Below are positions 1 through 8,130 of a stretch of 64,000 bases of DNA, one piece after another. Every line of letters begins with the position of its first letter. The stretch's first letter is position 1. Location of the stretch: contig MGWO01000007.1 in the NCBI GenBank assembly GCA_001801025.1, forward strand, positions 372,001 to 436,000, written 5' to 3'. The stretch is from Gallionellales bacterium GWA2_54_124. GTDB taxonomy: Bacteria > Pseudomonadota > Gammaproteobacteria > Burkholderiales > Gallionellaceae. A program made the position numbers and the translations under genes. The notes beneath the pieces are model-generated. The model ran no database searches. It saw only the letters and a list, made by a program, of their open reading frames with translations, and had not been told where the DNA came from.

Positions 1-312
1 TGCGGATTCCTCGTCTTGTCCGGTGATGACGATGATCTTGCTGTGCGGCTTTTTGGTCAGCAGGGCGTCGATCAGGAACAGCCCCTCAGAGATACGGTTT
101 GCTGCAGGTGGCAGACCCAAATCGACCAGTGCCAGTAACGGTTGCGGAGAAATTTTCAGTGCTTGTGAGCGGTCGAGTGCGCAAATCACCTGATAACCAT
201 CCTCTGTCATGGCATAGGTCAGATAATTAGCCAGCGCTTCATCATCTTCGACGATCAGAAGCGACGGCGCGCTGGGGGAAATGACTGACTGAAGTGCGCT
301 CCGAGGGCTCAT
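1..312 (-). CDS. Response regulator, N-terminal receiver domain (partial, cut by window edge)
   Basis: The visible 104 codons start at the ATG at 312, which overlaps the stop of the upstream pseudopilin gene by four bases (ATGA). The protein has a receiver fold: after a short leader comes LLIVEDDEALANY with the acidic pocket, then LVDLGLPP with the phospho-acceptor Asp, then IIVITGQDEES. The LGLPP and SEGL words around the acceptor resemble the NtrC-type regulators of the PrsR (PEP-CTERM box) group, so a sigma-54 activator is likely. The rest of the protein is outside the window, so the output domain is unseen. As the last visible gene of the pilus operon it may control that operon; this is inference. 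Confidence 0.75.
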   Translation of the reverse strand, partial: MSPRSALQSVISPSAPSLLIVEDDEALANYLTYAMTEDGYQVICALDRSQALKISPQPLLALVDLGLPPAANRISEGLFLIDALLTKKPHSKIIVITGQDEESA

Positions 313-1094
313 GGTAATTTCCCGGCTTGTACCATGCGGTTGAACAGAATGTTGGGGGAAAGCCAAACGACCTGGTCGTCAAAATAACCCCCCGTTTCAT
401 TTGCAGAAGTCAGGGGGCGACTGACAAAGTTGTCGTCAATGTTGCTGTTTTCTCCTTCATTGGTAGTAGTCGCGGGAACAGGCAAAATTCTTTGGCCAGA
501 TGGTAAATATGCGCCAAGTCCGTTAATTCCGTGGGAAACAATCACGGCAGGTACAAAGGTTGAGAGAGTGCTGCCACCGGCGCTCGATAGGATCGTCAAT
601 CCGCCACATGAACACAGCGCAAAGCTGGAATATTGCAGGTCGCTTGTTAATGTGCAAAGGTGAGTGTGGTCGCAGGTGTAAGAAGTATTGTTGTCGTTAC
701 CGTAGCTGTGCGAGCTGATGGTATCAGCATAAATATTGGTGACCTGATAGCTGAAACGCCGACCCCAGGCATCCGTTTCACTGACACCCAAAGTTGCCCA
801 TGGCAGAATTCCCCCTGAAATGCTAGTTGTTGTGCAGGTTCCTGCTTCTTGACCTGCACCTGTCGTGCCACTGGCAATAGTCGGATCAGCAGGGCAGGGC
901 AGCCGGCCGTAGGCAAGTGCAAATCCTATCAGTGCTTCGCGCGCATCGTTAAGTTTACTTGCTGTATCTTCGATCTTTCTCTGATCTTGTTGTGCAGAAA
1001 GTAGCGTCAGCCCGGTGCCAAGTATTAGCGCCATGATGAACATCACAATGGCAATTTCGACGAGGGTAAAACCGATTTGTGTGCGTGTTTTCAT
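309..1094 (-). CDS. Pseudopilin-like type II secretion/MSHA protein
   Basis: The protein starts with a short basic leader and a class III prepilin site, QIGFTLVEIAIVMFIM, with Gly-Phe cleavage and Glu at position 5 of the mature form. The hydrophobic helix that follows anchors it in the inner membrane before assembly. A region at about residues 45-75 reads AREALIGFALAYGRLPCPA, a word shared with the larger neighbour upstream. The remainder is Ser/Thr/Asn-rich with several Cys pairs. I chose the ATG at 1094, which gives a typical short prepilin leader and lies 8 bases after the previous stop; a TTG at 1112 would also be in frame. It probably acts as a minor (pseudo)pilin of the MSHA-like apparatus encoded upstream; substrate unknown. 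Confidence 0.75.
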   Translation of the reverse strand: MKTRTQIGFTLVEIAIVMFIMALILGTGLTLLSAQQDQRKIEDTASKLNDAREALIGFALAYGRLPCPADPTIASGTTGAGQEAGTCTTTSISGGILPWATLGVSETDAWGRRFSYQVTNIYADTISSHSYGNDNNTSYTCDHTHLCTLTSDLQYSSFALCSCGGLTILSSAGGSTLSTFVPAVIVSHGINGLGAYLPSGQRILPVPATTTNEGENSNIDDNFVSRPLTSANETGGYFDDQVVWLSPNILFNRMVQAGKLP

Positions 1095-1102
1095 GATCTT
1101 GG

Positions 1103-2677
1103 TTAAGGACAACCTGTCGCTGTTCCCTTAACTACTGGCAACGACAGGTCTTCCTTTATGCAATAAACAACGTCATTGAAAGAGGTGCTGGCCGGGACGG
1201 AGGTGTTTTCAGTCTGATAGTTCTCGTACCCGGTAGGATGGACGGAATCAATGTTGGTGTTATTACGACCTTCTAGATAGGCAGAAATTAAGCTTTTGTC
1301 AGTGCGTATTTGACCGGCAAGTCTTTCGCCGGCGAATATGACTACGGCCGCGTAATTGCCTGAGTTGTTTACACTGACACAACGATGACCGATATTAATG
1401 GAGCAGGCGTTAGTGACGGAAGTTGTAGGCTGGTAATTTTCGCTAATGGCATAAAACAGATGCTCTTTCCAGTTGTACCACCAATGATAGATGCTCGCCC
1501 ACCCGCTCGCGCAGTATGCTGGTGAAGTAGGTGTTGCAGTTGGGTCGTCATCTTTCAGCAAAAAAATATCGGGTGATGTGCCGGAAATAGTGTTGCCTGT
1601 TTGTCCGCGAGCGGTATTGACCTTGTACGGAACACGCCCGGCTAAAAGGCCATCACTATCATTATATTTTGTGTTGTCGGTATAGTCTGAAATGGCAATC
1701 TGAGCCGGCCACGGCAAGCTTTTATTGGCGGCCATATTATTCGTTGTGGCATATTTTTTGATGCATTCAGCTGTGCTTCTGGTCATTGCGTCGAGGGTAT
1801 TGAGAAAGTCCCTGCGTTTTTTCATCGCGTTCCAGATATCCTGTTTTGTGATGAAAATCATCTGGTCGTTAACGGTTTGAATTATTTTGCCATTGGTATC
1901 ACGATCTTGATGCTGTTGAATAAATTTTCCTGTGGCAATGTCTGCGTTGTTGATTTTATGAGCGGTGTCATTATCCAAATAGCTGGCTGCTGTGTAATTG
2001 CCGCCGCAAGATGACGTGCCCGATATCACAGTATGACTTTGCCCTAAGGCTACACCGGGCGCGAAAATGACTGCCACCGCCTGATTGTCTGAGGGGGTCA
2101 GCAATAGAGTGCCATTTGTAGTGCCATTAGGGGTATAAACTCGTAGTACTCCATTGGTATCCCAATTCATCAAACCGGTTTTCGGATTGTTTTTATAATT
2201 GCCTGAAACCGCATACCAAAGGCATTCATTATCTCCTCCCCGTAATGGAGGAAGCTCAAGGGTTTTCCACGGTAGCTTACCGATCACACTGATATCTTTG
2301 GCGCCGCAAACACCTGCTGCTGCTCCTTCACCGCCGATGTCCGTCCCAGAGGTGTCAGGGCAGGGCAAATAGCCGTGCACTTCGCCGGGGTGAGTGTCTC
2401 CATAGGTAATCGCATATCCGATCAGCGCTTCTTTGGCCTGTGCGAGCGCGGCAGCGGTGATTTTGTCGCGGTCGATCTGGACGTTGTTGTTCAGCGCCTT
2501 GACGGTCACAGTGGCGGCAGTGGTTGCCAGTACCGTGATAAACAGCAAGAGTGCAAAACCTTGTTGTTTTGAGCGGATTTTCTTTGCTGAATTTCCACCG
2601 CACCCCGAATGGGGGAGTCGGGGGCTGAAATGACCTGCTACCAATTCCCGCTTTCCACTCTGCGTTTTTATGTTCAT
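1103..2677 (-). CDS. Large pseudopilin-like protein of the MSHA-like operon
   Basis: The 524-residue protein has a basic N-terminus followed by QQGFALLLFITVLATTAATV, which fits a prepilin-like signal (Gly-Phe junction and hydrophobic helix) but lacks the usual Glu at position 5. Residues about 85-115 contain AKEALIGYAITYGD and then LPCPD, the word it shares with the smaller pseudopilin downstream. The body is long, Asn/Thr-rich and holds many Cys, suggesting disulfides outside the cell. Its size is far above ordinary minor pilins (150-250 aa), so it may be an adhesin-like tip pilin; that is inference. The start ATG (2677) overlaps the stop of the upstream gene as ATGA. Confidence 0.7.
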   Translation of the reverse strand: MNIKTQSGKRELVAGHFSPRLPHSGCGGNSAKKIRSKQQGFALLLFITVLATTAATVTVKALNNNVQIDRDKITAAALAQAKEALIGYAITYGDTHPGEVHGYLPCPDTSGTDIGGEGAAAGVCGAKDISVIGKLPWKTLELPPLRGGDNECLWYAVSGNYKNNPKTGLMNWDTNGVLRVYTPNGTTNGTLLLTPSDNQAVAVIFAPGVALGQSHTVISGTSSCGGNYTAASYLDNDTAHKINNADIATGKFIQQHQDRDTNGKIIQTVNDQMIFITKQDIWNAMKKRRDFLNTLDAMTRSTAECIKKYATTNNMAANKSLPWPAQIAISDYTDNTKYNDSDGLLAGRVPYKVNTARGQTGNTISGTSPDIFLLKDDDPTATPTSPAYCASGWASIYHWWYNWKEHLFYAISENYQPTTSVTNACSINIGHRCVSVNNSGNYAAVVIFAGERLAGQIRTDKSLISAYLEGRNNTNIDSVHPTGYENYQTENTSVPASTSFNDVVYCIKEDLSLPVVKGTATGCP

Positions 2678-3039
2678 GGTTTTACCCGTACGGATTTTTC
2701 AGGCAGGCGCAAGGTCCGCTGACCTGAATTGATGTCGAGCGATTCGCCGACCTTGATGACTTTTCCTTCGATCAGGACGTGATCCGTATGAATAACCAGC
2801 GTCGGGATGACAGGGTCGGGCGGCACCTGTGTGGCGGCGTGCCCGTTGATCCATGCCACGCTTTTGCCAGCCGCGCGTAAGGTGATGCCGTTCAATGTGT
2901 AGATCGCTGTTTGTGCAATGCCGCTGCGTGCCGCGATCAGCGCTGCCCGTTCGGCCGGCGAATAAAACAAGGTGCCGAGCGTCTCCGCCTGCGCCGTGCC
3001 GAAAAGTAGCAACATATTGATGAATAATATTTTTCTCAT
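2674..3039 (-). CDS. mshK: MshK-like small exported pilus assembly protein
   Basis: It is about 121 residues with an N-terminal signal peptide (MRKILFINMLLLFGTAQA). The mature part holds a short segment reading YTLNGITLRAAGKSVAWING and then VIKVGESLDI, the pattern of small periplasmic GspB/MshK-type proteins that couple assembly platform and secretin. I chose the ATG at 3039 because GGGGAG lies at good distance upstream; the longer open frame to 3066 is translated heptad-repeat DNA (see the repeat at 3044-3078). Position between MshJ-like and pseudopilin genes supports the assignment, but sequence similarity alone is weak. Confidence 0.6.
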   Translation of the reverse strand: MRKILFINMLLLFGTAQAETLGTLFYSPAERAALIAARSGIAQTAIYTLNGITLRAAGKSVAWINGHAATQVPPDPVIPTLVIHTDHVLIEGKVIKVGESLDINSGQRTLRLPEKSVRVKP

Positions 3040-3043
3040 GATT

Positions 3044-3078
3044 TCTCCCCACTCCCCACTCCCCACTTACCACTTACG
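3044..3078. repeat. Heptad-phased tandem repeat between mshJ and mshK
   Basis: Five consecutive 7-bp units (TCTCCCC, ACTCCCC twice, ACTTACC, ACTTACG) run without phase break. The last unit contains the stop codon of the mshJ-like gene, and on the minus strand the first units give the purine-rich ribosome binding site of the mshK-like gene. The same style of heptad appears in the hairpin spacers at 17986, 25924, 30317 and 52226. Confidence 0.8.
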
Positions 3079-3667
3079 GTTTTAAAGGCAGTGAATAAAC
3101 CTGCACGGTGCATTTAATTTGCAGGCCGGCCAGCACTTCCGCTTCACGCGCTATCTGGCACGTCTCCACGCGGTAGGGGGTTTTCCAGTCAGCTTTAAGT
3201 TTATTCATAAAATCAATCAGTTCAATTTCATGTATGCCGGCGATTTCCAGCGCAAGATCGTGGTGAGAGACGTTGTTCTGATAGCTGAGAGGCGAGTCGG
3301 GCAGTTGCGGATTGATTGGCTGAGGTGGGGCGAGCGTGTAGCGCAGTGTGGGCGGCAGGCGCGTGTCGCGGTAAATACTGTCCAGACGCTGCACCCAGCC
3401 ATCGCGATCCGGCTCGCCGATGAAACCCAGTTCACTGAGTTTTTTGTATTTCGCGGCGAGCTTTTTGATGCTGTCCAGATCAAAGGTCAGTTTCCTGATT
3501 TCCTCGCGCGTGTCAGATAAGCGCTTCTCGGTCGTCAGGATGCGCTGCGCTTTTTCGATGCGATAACGATCGAGGCCGGCGATGACAATAAAGGTCAGGA
3601 TGACGGACAGCGCAAACAGAATCAGCGCGACTCGGGCAGGTTTGAGAACGATACCGTAGGCGCTCAT
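3074..3667 (-). CDS. mshJ: MshJ/PilO-like pilus assembly protein
   Basis: The 197-residue protein has one N-terminal membrane helix (ARVALILFALSVILTFIVIAG), then a coiled-coil stretch of about 45 residues rich in Lys/Glu/Arg, then a small periplasmic domain. This is the architecture of PilO/GspM/MshJ, which link the cytoplasmic actin-like protein to the secretin. The ATG at 3667 overlaps the stop of the MshI-like gene (ATGA); a longer frame to 3715 lies inside that gene and is not needed. The stop codon falls in a heptad repeat. Confidence 0.7.
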   Translation of the reverse strand: MSAYGIVLKPARVALILFALSVILTFIVIAGLDRYRIEKAQRILTTEKRLSDTREEIRKLTFDLDSIKKLAAKYKKLSELGFIGEPDRDGWVQRLDSIYRDTRLPPTLRYTLAPPQPINPQLPDSPLSYQNNVSHHDLALEIAGIHEIELIDFMNKLKADWKTPYRVETCQIAREAEVLAGLQIKCTVQVYSLPLKP

Positions 3668-5157
3668 GGCAGCTCCCGGGTTTGTAGGGCGCGCCAGGGA
3701 ATGCTCATGCACCACAGATTTTCAGTCTGGGTGCTGTCCATGCCAAAGCCGCCCTTGAGCGTGTTGATCAAAGAGAAGGCGGCCGGATCCTGCATCAACT
3801 GCACGCCATCGCGCGCTTTAAGTGAGGTTGAAATGCGCTTTTTGATTTCTATTTGCGCTTCAGGAGAGAGCGTCTCCGTCAGTAAAATTGAAAACTGCAA
3901 TTCGGTATAGCGCGGCGGGGTGTCTTCTGTCTCATCTGTGACCGCAGGCGTGCTGCCGCCTGTTGAGAGATCGATTTTACGTTTGAGCAACGGCACTTCA
4001 ATCACGGTTTGCCCCTGACAGTAGCGCTCGCCGGATTTTGGAAAACGGTAGCTTAAGGTTTTGATGCGCACCTGCGGCAAACTGGCAATCGCACCGGCGG
4101 TAAATTGCAGTAGGGATTCAGGTGAGGGAGAGGCGTCGAGCTCCAGTGCCGAAAAACGGGTCGCCTGTCGTACCAGTGCGGGATCCATTCCGGTTGCGCT
4201 GATGCGGGCGGCGAGTTGTTCGCGCTCATCGGTCGCTTTTTGCAGGTCGCGGCTCAACGTCTGCTCGCGCCCGAACAGGTCGATGAGGGTGCGAAAATTG
4301 GCCTGCCCGAATACGATAACCGCCAGCAGGCTAAGTCCCATGCCGGCATAGGCTGCATGGCGCAGATTTTTCGCCAGATGACTCGCGCGCAATTGCAGCG
4401 GAGCCAGTTGACCGCGCGGGGAGGTGGCTGCCAGCTCGAACAAGGGGTGCAGATAGGCGGCATCCCCTTTGGGGGACAACTGATCCGGCAGCGGCATCAG
4501 GGTGAGTCCGGCACGGGTAAGATAGCTTTCGATCGAACGTGTGTCGGCTAAATACAGTACGGGAGGCATCGCCTCGCGTTCAAAAAAACGCTTATTTTCA
4601 AGATGTTGTCGGGTGCGCAATATCTCGTTGGCGTCGCTGTCATTCTCGTGATCGCTGTCTTCACTGTAGCGATGGACGCAGCGCGTGAGTACCGGAATGC
4701 CGTCTTGGAGCACCACGATGCGCAGAAAATGTACGCTGGGCATCGCCAGTATCACATCTTTGATGGACAGGTGGCGTGTCATCAGGGTGAGCAGCAGTGA
4801 GATGCCCCAGACTCCGGCGATGGTCATGTCGTGCTTTTCAAGTTCGCTGGTGACCGCTTCTGCTGTCGTTAAGCCGTTGAGCGCTGCAGTCACGGGGTTG
4901 AGCCAGTTGCCGTTGAGGACGGCCGCGGCGCAATACTGGCTGTGCGGGAAGGCGGCGGCCAGACGTCTCGCAATAAAACTGCTGCGGTCGCGCCCGAACA
5001 GCATCGGCAGTTTAAAGGTGTCCAGCGTTTCTTCAGGCAGATTGGCGATCACCCAGAGGCGATCGCTGTGATCCGGCTTGTCGATAGAATGCCAAACGCC
5101 GTTTTCGCGTCTGAAGTAGCGCGGACCTGATGAATTGATAAACAGGACGGTTTTCAT
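3664..5157 (-). CDS. mshI: MshI-like (PilM/PilN fusion type) biogenesis protein
   Basis: The 497-residue protein has a cytoplasmic N-terminal half of about 270 residues resembling the degenerate actin-like fold of PilM/GspL. One transmembrane helix follows at about 275-295 (AAYAGMGLSLLAVIVFGQANF), then a coiled coil (GREQTLSRDLQKATDEREQL) and a PilN-like periplasmic domain. MshI combines these parts in other MSHA systems, although it is usually nearer 300 residues, so this one is long. It would bridge the MshE ATPase and the periplasmic MshJ/MshL. Start and stop both overlap neighbours by ATGA, indicating translational coupling. Confidence 0.65.
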   Translation of the reverse strand: MKTVLFINSSGPRYFRRENGVWHSIDKPDHSDRLWVIANLPEETLDTFKLPMLFGRDRSSFIARRLAAAFPHSQYCAAAVLNGNWLNPVTAALNGLTTAEAVTSELEKHDMTIAGVWGISLLLTLMTRHLSIKDVILAMPSVHFLRIVVLQDGIPVLTRCVHRYSEDSDHENDSDANEILRTRQHLENKRFFEREAMPPVLYLADTRSIESYLTRAGLTLMPLPDQLSPKGDAAYLHPLFELAATSPRGQLAPLQLRASHLAKNLRHAAYAGMGLSLLAVIVFGQANFRTLIDLFGREQTLSRDLQKATDEREQLAARISATGMDPALVRQATRFSALELDASPSPESLLQFTAGAIASLPQVRIKTLSYRFPKSGERYCQGQTVIEVPLLKRKIDLSTGGSTPAVTDETEDTPPRYTELQFSILLTETLSPEAQIEIKKRISTSLKARDGVQLMQDPAAFSLINTLKGGFGMDSTQTENLWCMSIPWRALQTRELP

Positions 5158-6356
5158 GTCAGTTTGAGCTTGGCGATGGTGTCGTAAATGGGCCCCAGCA
5201 CCGCCATCATGATCCAGCCCAGAATGATGCCGAGCACGATGGTGAGTGTGGGTTCAATGAGTGCTTGGATGCGGCTGATCGAGTCGTTGATGTCGCGGTT
5301 GTAAAAGTACGAGATGTTTTTCAGCGAACCTGCCAGATCCCCCGTTTCCTCGCCGACCCGGATCATGCGGATCACCAGTGGGGGGAATAGCTTCTGGGCG
5401 GAAAAACCACGGCTGATCGGTGCGCCGTTGGCGATGTCGGTGCGCGCCAGATCCAGCGCTTCCTGAACGACAATGTTGCCTGAGATGTTGCGGCAGTAAA
5501 CCAGACCATCCAGCACGGGAATGCCGGTGCGATAAGTCAAACCCAGCGTGTCGCTGATGCGGGCCAGAATGATTTTTTTGATGATGGTGCCGACATAGGG
5601 GACGCGCAATTGCGCGGCGTGCATCATGCGCCTGAAGCGATAGTTCACTTTCGACAGCATTAGTATCAGCAGGATGGTGACGAAGGGCGCGGGCACGAGG
5701 ATCCACCAGTATCGGACGAATTTATCCGACACCCAGAGCAGGACGACGGTTTGCAGCGGGATGGTGCCGCCCATGTTGGCGACGAATCCCAGAATTTGCG
5801 GCACCAGATAGGTCATCAAGAATACCACGACGGAACCGACCACCAGCGTGACGAAGGCGGGATAGGTCAGCAGCTGGCGGGTTTTGGAGACGAGTTCATC
5901 CTGCCACTTCAAGGAGGCGACGATTTCCTGCAGCACATAGGGCAGCTGCCCGGTTCCTTCGCCTGCTCTGACCAGATTGACCACGAGTTCCGGGAAGATG
6001 CCTGGATTGGCGGCGAAGGCTTCGGAGATCGTTGATCCTGAGTCGATTTTTTCATACAGGTTGGCGCACAGCGCCTTGATGTGCGGCGTCTCGGACGTTT
6101 CGCGCAAATCGGACAGGATGGCTTGGATCGGTACACCTGCGCGCAGCAGCATTTCCAGCTGAAACAAAAACTGAATCAGATCGCGCCGCGAGAGCTTGTG
6201 GACGGCGTGTTTACGGCTTTTGTTCGAACTTGCCCGTATCAGCTCCAGATCATTTTTTTTCAGTTGTGAGGCCAGATCGAATTCATTGAGCGCGTCTGTC
6301 TCGCCTTTGCTGACACGGCCTTTTAAATCGACGGCGCGGTAGCGGTAGAGTGGCAT
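5154..6356 (-). CDS. mshG: Type II secretion/MSHA inner-membrane platform protein (GspF/MshG)
   Basis: The 400-residue length and layout are those of the GspF/PilC/MshG family. The N-terminal segment reads MPLYRYRAVDLKGRVSKGE. Two GspF domains follow (about 65-190 and 270-390), each beginning with a short helical bundle and ending in membrane helices (LVTLVVGSVVVFLMTYLVPQ and TLTIVLGIILGWIMMAVLGP). The conserved phrases GVPI, LLRAGVPIQAIL and RVGEETGDL are present. It forms the platform on which the MshE ATPase acts. The start shares one base with the mshE stop (TAATG), so the two are translated together. Confidence 0.9.
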   Translation of the reverse strand: MPLYRYRAVDLKGRVSKGETDALNEFDLASQLKKNDLELIRASSNKSRKHAVHKLSRRDLIQFLFQLEMLLRAGVPIQAILSDLRETSETPHIKALCANLYEKIDSGSTISEAFAANPGIFPELVVNLVRAGEGTGQLPYVLQEIVASLKWQDELVSKTRQLLTYPAFVTLVVGSVVVFLMTYLVPQILGFVANMGGTIPLQTVVLLWVSDKFVRYWWILVPAPFVTILLILMLSKVNYRFRRMMHAAQLRVPYVGTIIKKIILARISDTLGLTYRTGIPVLDGLVYCRNISGNIVVQEALDLARTDIANGAPISRGFSAQKLFPPLVIRMIRVGEETGDLAGSLKNISYFYNRDINDSISRIQALIEPTLTIVLGIILGWIMMAVLGPIYDTIAKLKLT

Positions 6357-8092
6357 TATTCATCCATCCTGTCGCTGAAATCGACGACGCGGCGCACTTC
6401 CTGCAAGGAGGTGAGGCCTTCGCGCACACGGCGGATACCGTCTTCGGCGAGCGGCACGAACTGGTGAGCCAGCGCGTAGTCGGTTAATTCTTTGAGGCCG
6501 GCGCGACGGGTGACCAGCTCGACGATGCCGCGATCAAAACGCAGCAGCTCCATGATGGCAAGGCGGCCCTTGTAGCCCTGATCTTCGCAGTCGGCGCAGC
6601 CCGCCGGCTGGTAAATCATGATCTCCAGATTAAGGTCAATTCCCATGATGCGGCGTTCTGTGTCATCCGGGGCATAGCCGACTTTGCACAGCGGACACAG
6701 GCGGCGCACCAGCCGCTGGGCGATGATGCCGATGAGATTGGAGGCGAACATATCATCCACTATCCCCAAGTCGTGCAGTCTTGAGACTGAGCCTATTGCC
6801 GAATTGGTGTGCAGGGTCGAGAACACCTGATGGCCTGTCATCGCGGCGCGCAGCGCCATTTCGGCGGTGTCGTGGTCGCGGATTTCGCCCACCAGTATGA
6901 TGTCCGGATCCTGACGCATCAGGGAGCGTATTCCGTTGGAAAAGTCGAGCTTGACGGTCTCGGCGATCGAGGTTTGCCGGGTGAGCGGCATCGGGTATTC
7001 CACCGGGTCTTCCAGCGTCATGATGTTCACCGCATCATTATTGAGGTGGCTCAGGATGGAATACAGCGTGGTGGTTTTGCCGGAACCCGTTGGGCCTGTC
7101 ACCAGCAGGATGCCTTCGGGGCGCTCCAGCATGCGTTCGAGCAAGGCTAATTGAGTCTCGGTCATGCCCAGTTTGTCGAGACTGACGATGCCCATTTTGC
7201 GGTCCAGAATGCGCAGCACAAAATTCTCGCCGTGTATGGTCGGGTGGGAGGCTGCGCGAAAATCGATCTGCCGGCCGAACAGCGACAGTGAAACCCGTCC
7301 GTCCTGCGGCGCGCGCGTTTCGGCGATGTTCATGCCGGACAGGACTTTCAGCCGTACCAGTATCGCCATCCAGTGCGTTTTGGACAGCGAGCGCACCGGC
7401 CTTAACACCCCGTCGATGCGGTAGCGCACGCGCAAAAACTGTTCTTCGGGTTCGAAGTGGATGTCCGATGAACTGCGGCTGACGGCATCCGACAAAATCG
7501 CATCGGTCAGGCGCACAATCGGGTGGCTGTAGGATACGCCCGCCTGCATCAGCGCGTTGATGTCCAGCTCACCGCTCTCCAGCTCGAACAGGATGCCTTC
7601 GATGGAGAGTTCGTGATCGTAAAATTTGTCGATCGCCGCCAGCACTTCGGCGCTCGGTGCGATGCGCCAGGCCGGAATGATGCGTCGCCCTGCGAGCATG
7701 CTGGCCTGCACGAGAAACGGCGAAATCGCATCGCGCGCCAGAATGTCGTCAGGATTGGCCGCAACGATCACCAGATGGCCGGCATTGGCGTCGAAGCTGA
7801 TTGGAAACAGGGTGTATTTGATGGCGACAGGCTTGGGGATCAGGGCGAGTGCCGCGGCGTTGGCGACATTGCCTGCCAGATCAATCGATTTGTAGCCGGC
7901 CGCCTCGGAGACGGCTTCCCGCATCGCCTGTTCGGAGATGAAATGTAAATCCAGCAATTCCTCGCCCAGCGGCTTGTTGTCGGATTTTTGCTTTTGCAAG
8001 GCGATACGCAGCTGGTCGTCGGTGAGGTGACCGCGTGATATCAATACCTCGCCGATACGCTGGTGAGCACCTTGTTGGATTTGGCTATTCAT
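6356..8092 (-). CDS. mshE: MSHA/type II secretion assembly ATPase (GspE/MshE)
   Basis: The 578-residue AAA-type secretion ATPase begins with an N1/MshEN domain of about 150 residues, a c-di-GMP-binding module in characterised MshE proteins. The core carries Walker A GPTGSGKTTTL at about residue 330, the Asp box and Walker B within MRQDPDIILVGEIRD, the His box GHQVFSTLHTNSA, and a four-Cys zinc site (CPLC and CADC). It would power pilus extension at the inner membrane together with MshG and MshM. No clear ribosome binding site precedes the ATG at 8092. With the many c-di-GMP proteins elsewhere in the window, MshE is a plausible effector; that link is inference. Confidence 0.92.
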   Translation of the reverse strand: MNSQIQQGAHQRIGEVLISRGHLTDDQLRIALQKQKSDNKPLGEELLDLHFISEQAMREAVSEAAGYKSIDLAGNVANAAALALIPKPVAIKYTLFPISFDANAGHLVIVAANPDDILARDAISPFLVQASMLAGRRIIPAWRIAPSAEVLAAIDKFYDHELSIEGILFELESGELDINALMQAGVSYSHPIVRLTDAILSDAVSRSSSDIHFEPEEQFLRVRYRIDGVLRPVRSLSKTHWMAILVRLKVLSGMNIAETRAPQDGRVSLSLFGRQIDFRAASHPTIHGENFVLRILDRKMGIVSLDKLGMTETQLALLERMLERPEGILLVTGPTGSGKTTTLYSILSHLNNDAVNIMTLEDPVEYPMPLTRQTSIAETVKLDFSNGIRSLMRQDPDIILVGEIRDHDTAEMALRAAMTGHQVFSTLHTNSAIGSVSRLHDLGIVDDMFASNLIGIIAQRLVRRLCPLCKVGYAPDDTERRIMGIDLNLEIMIYQPAGCADCEDQGYKGRLAIMELLRFDRGIVELVTRRAGLKELTDYALAHQFVPLAEDGIRRVREGLTSLQEVRRVVDFSDRMDE

Positions 8093-8130
8093 CGCAAGTT
8101 AACTACCTGTCGTGATTGCAAAGACGTCGA

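Noticed and set aside
3040-3066. Longer N-terminus for the mshK-like protein
   Set aside because: Those codons are translated heptad repeat; the ATG at 3039 has the SD and a clean signal peptide.
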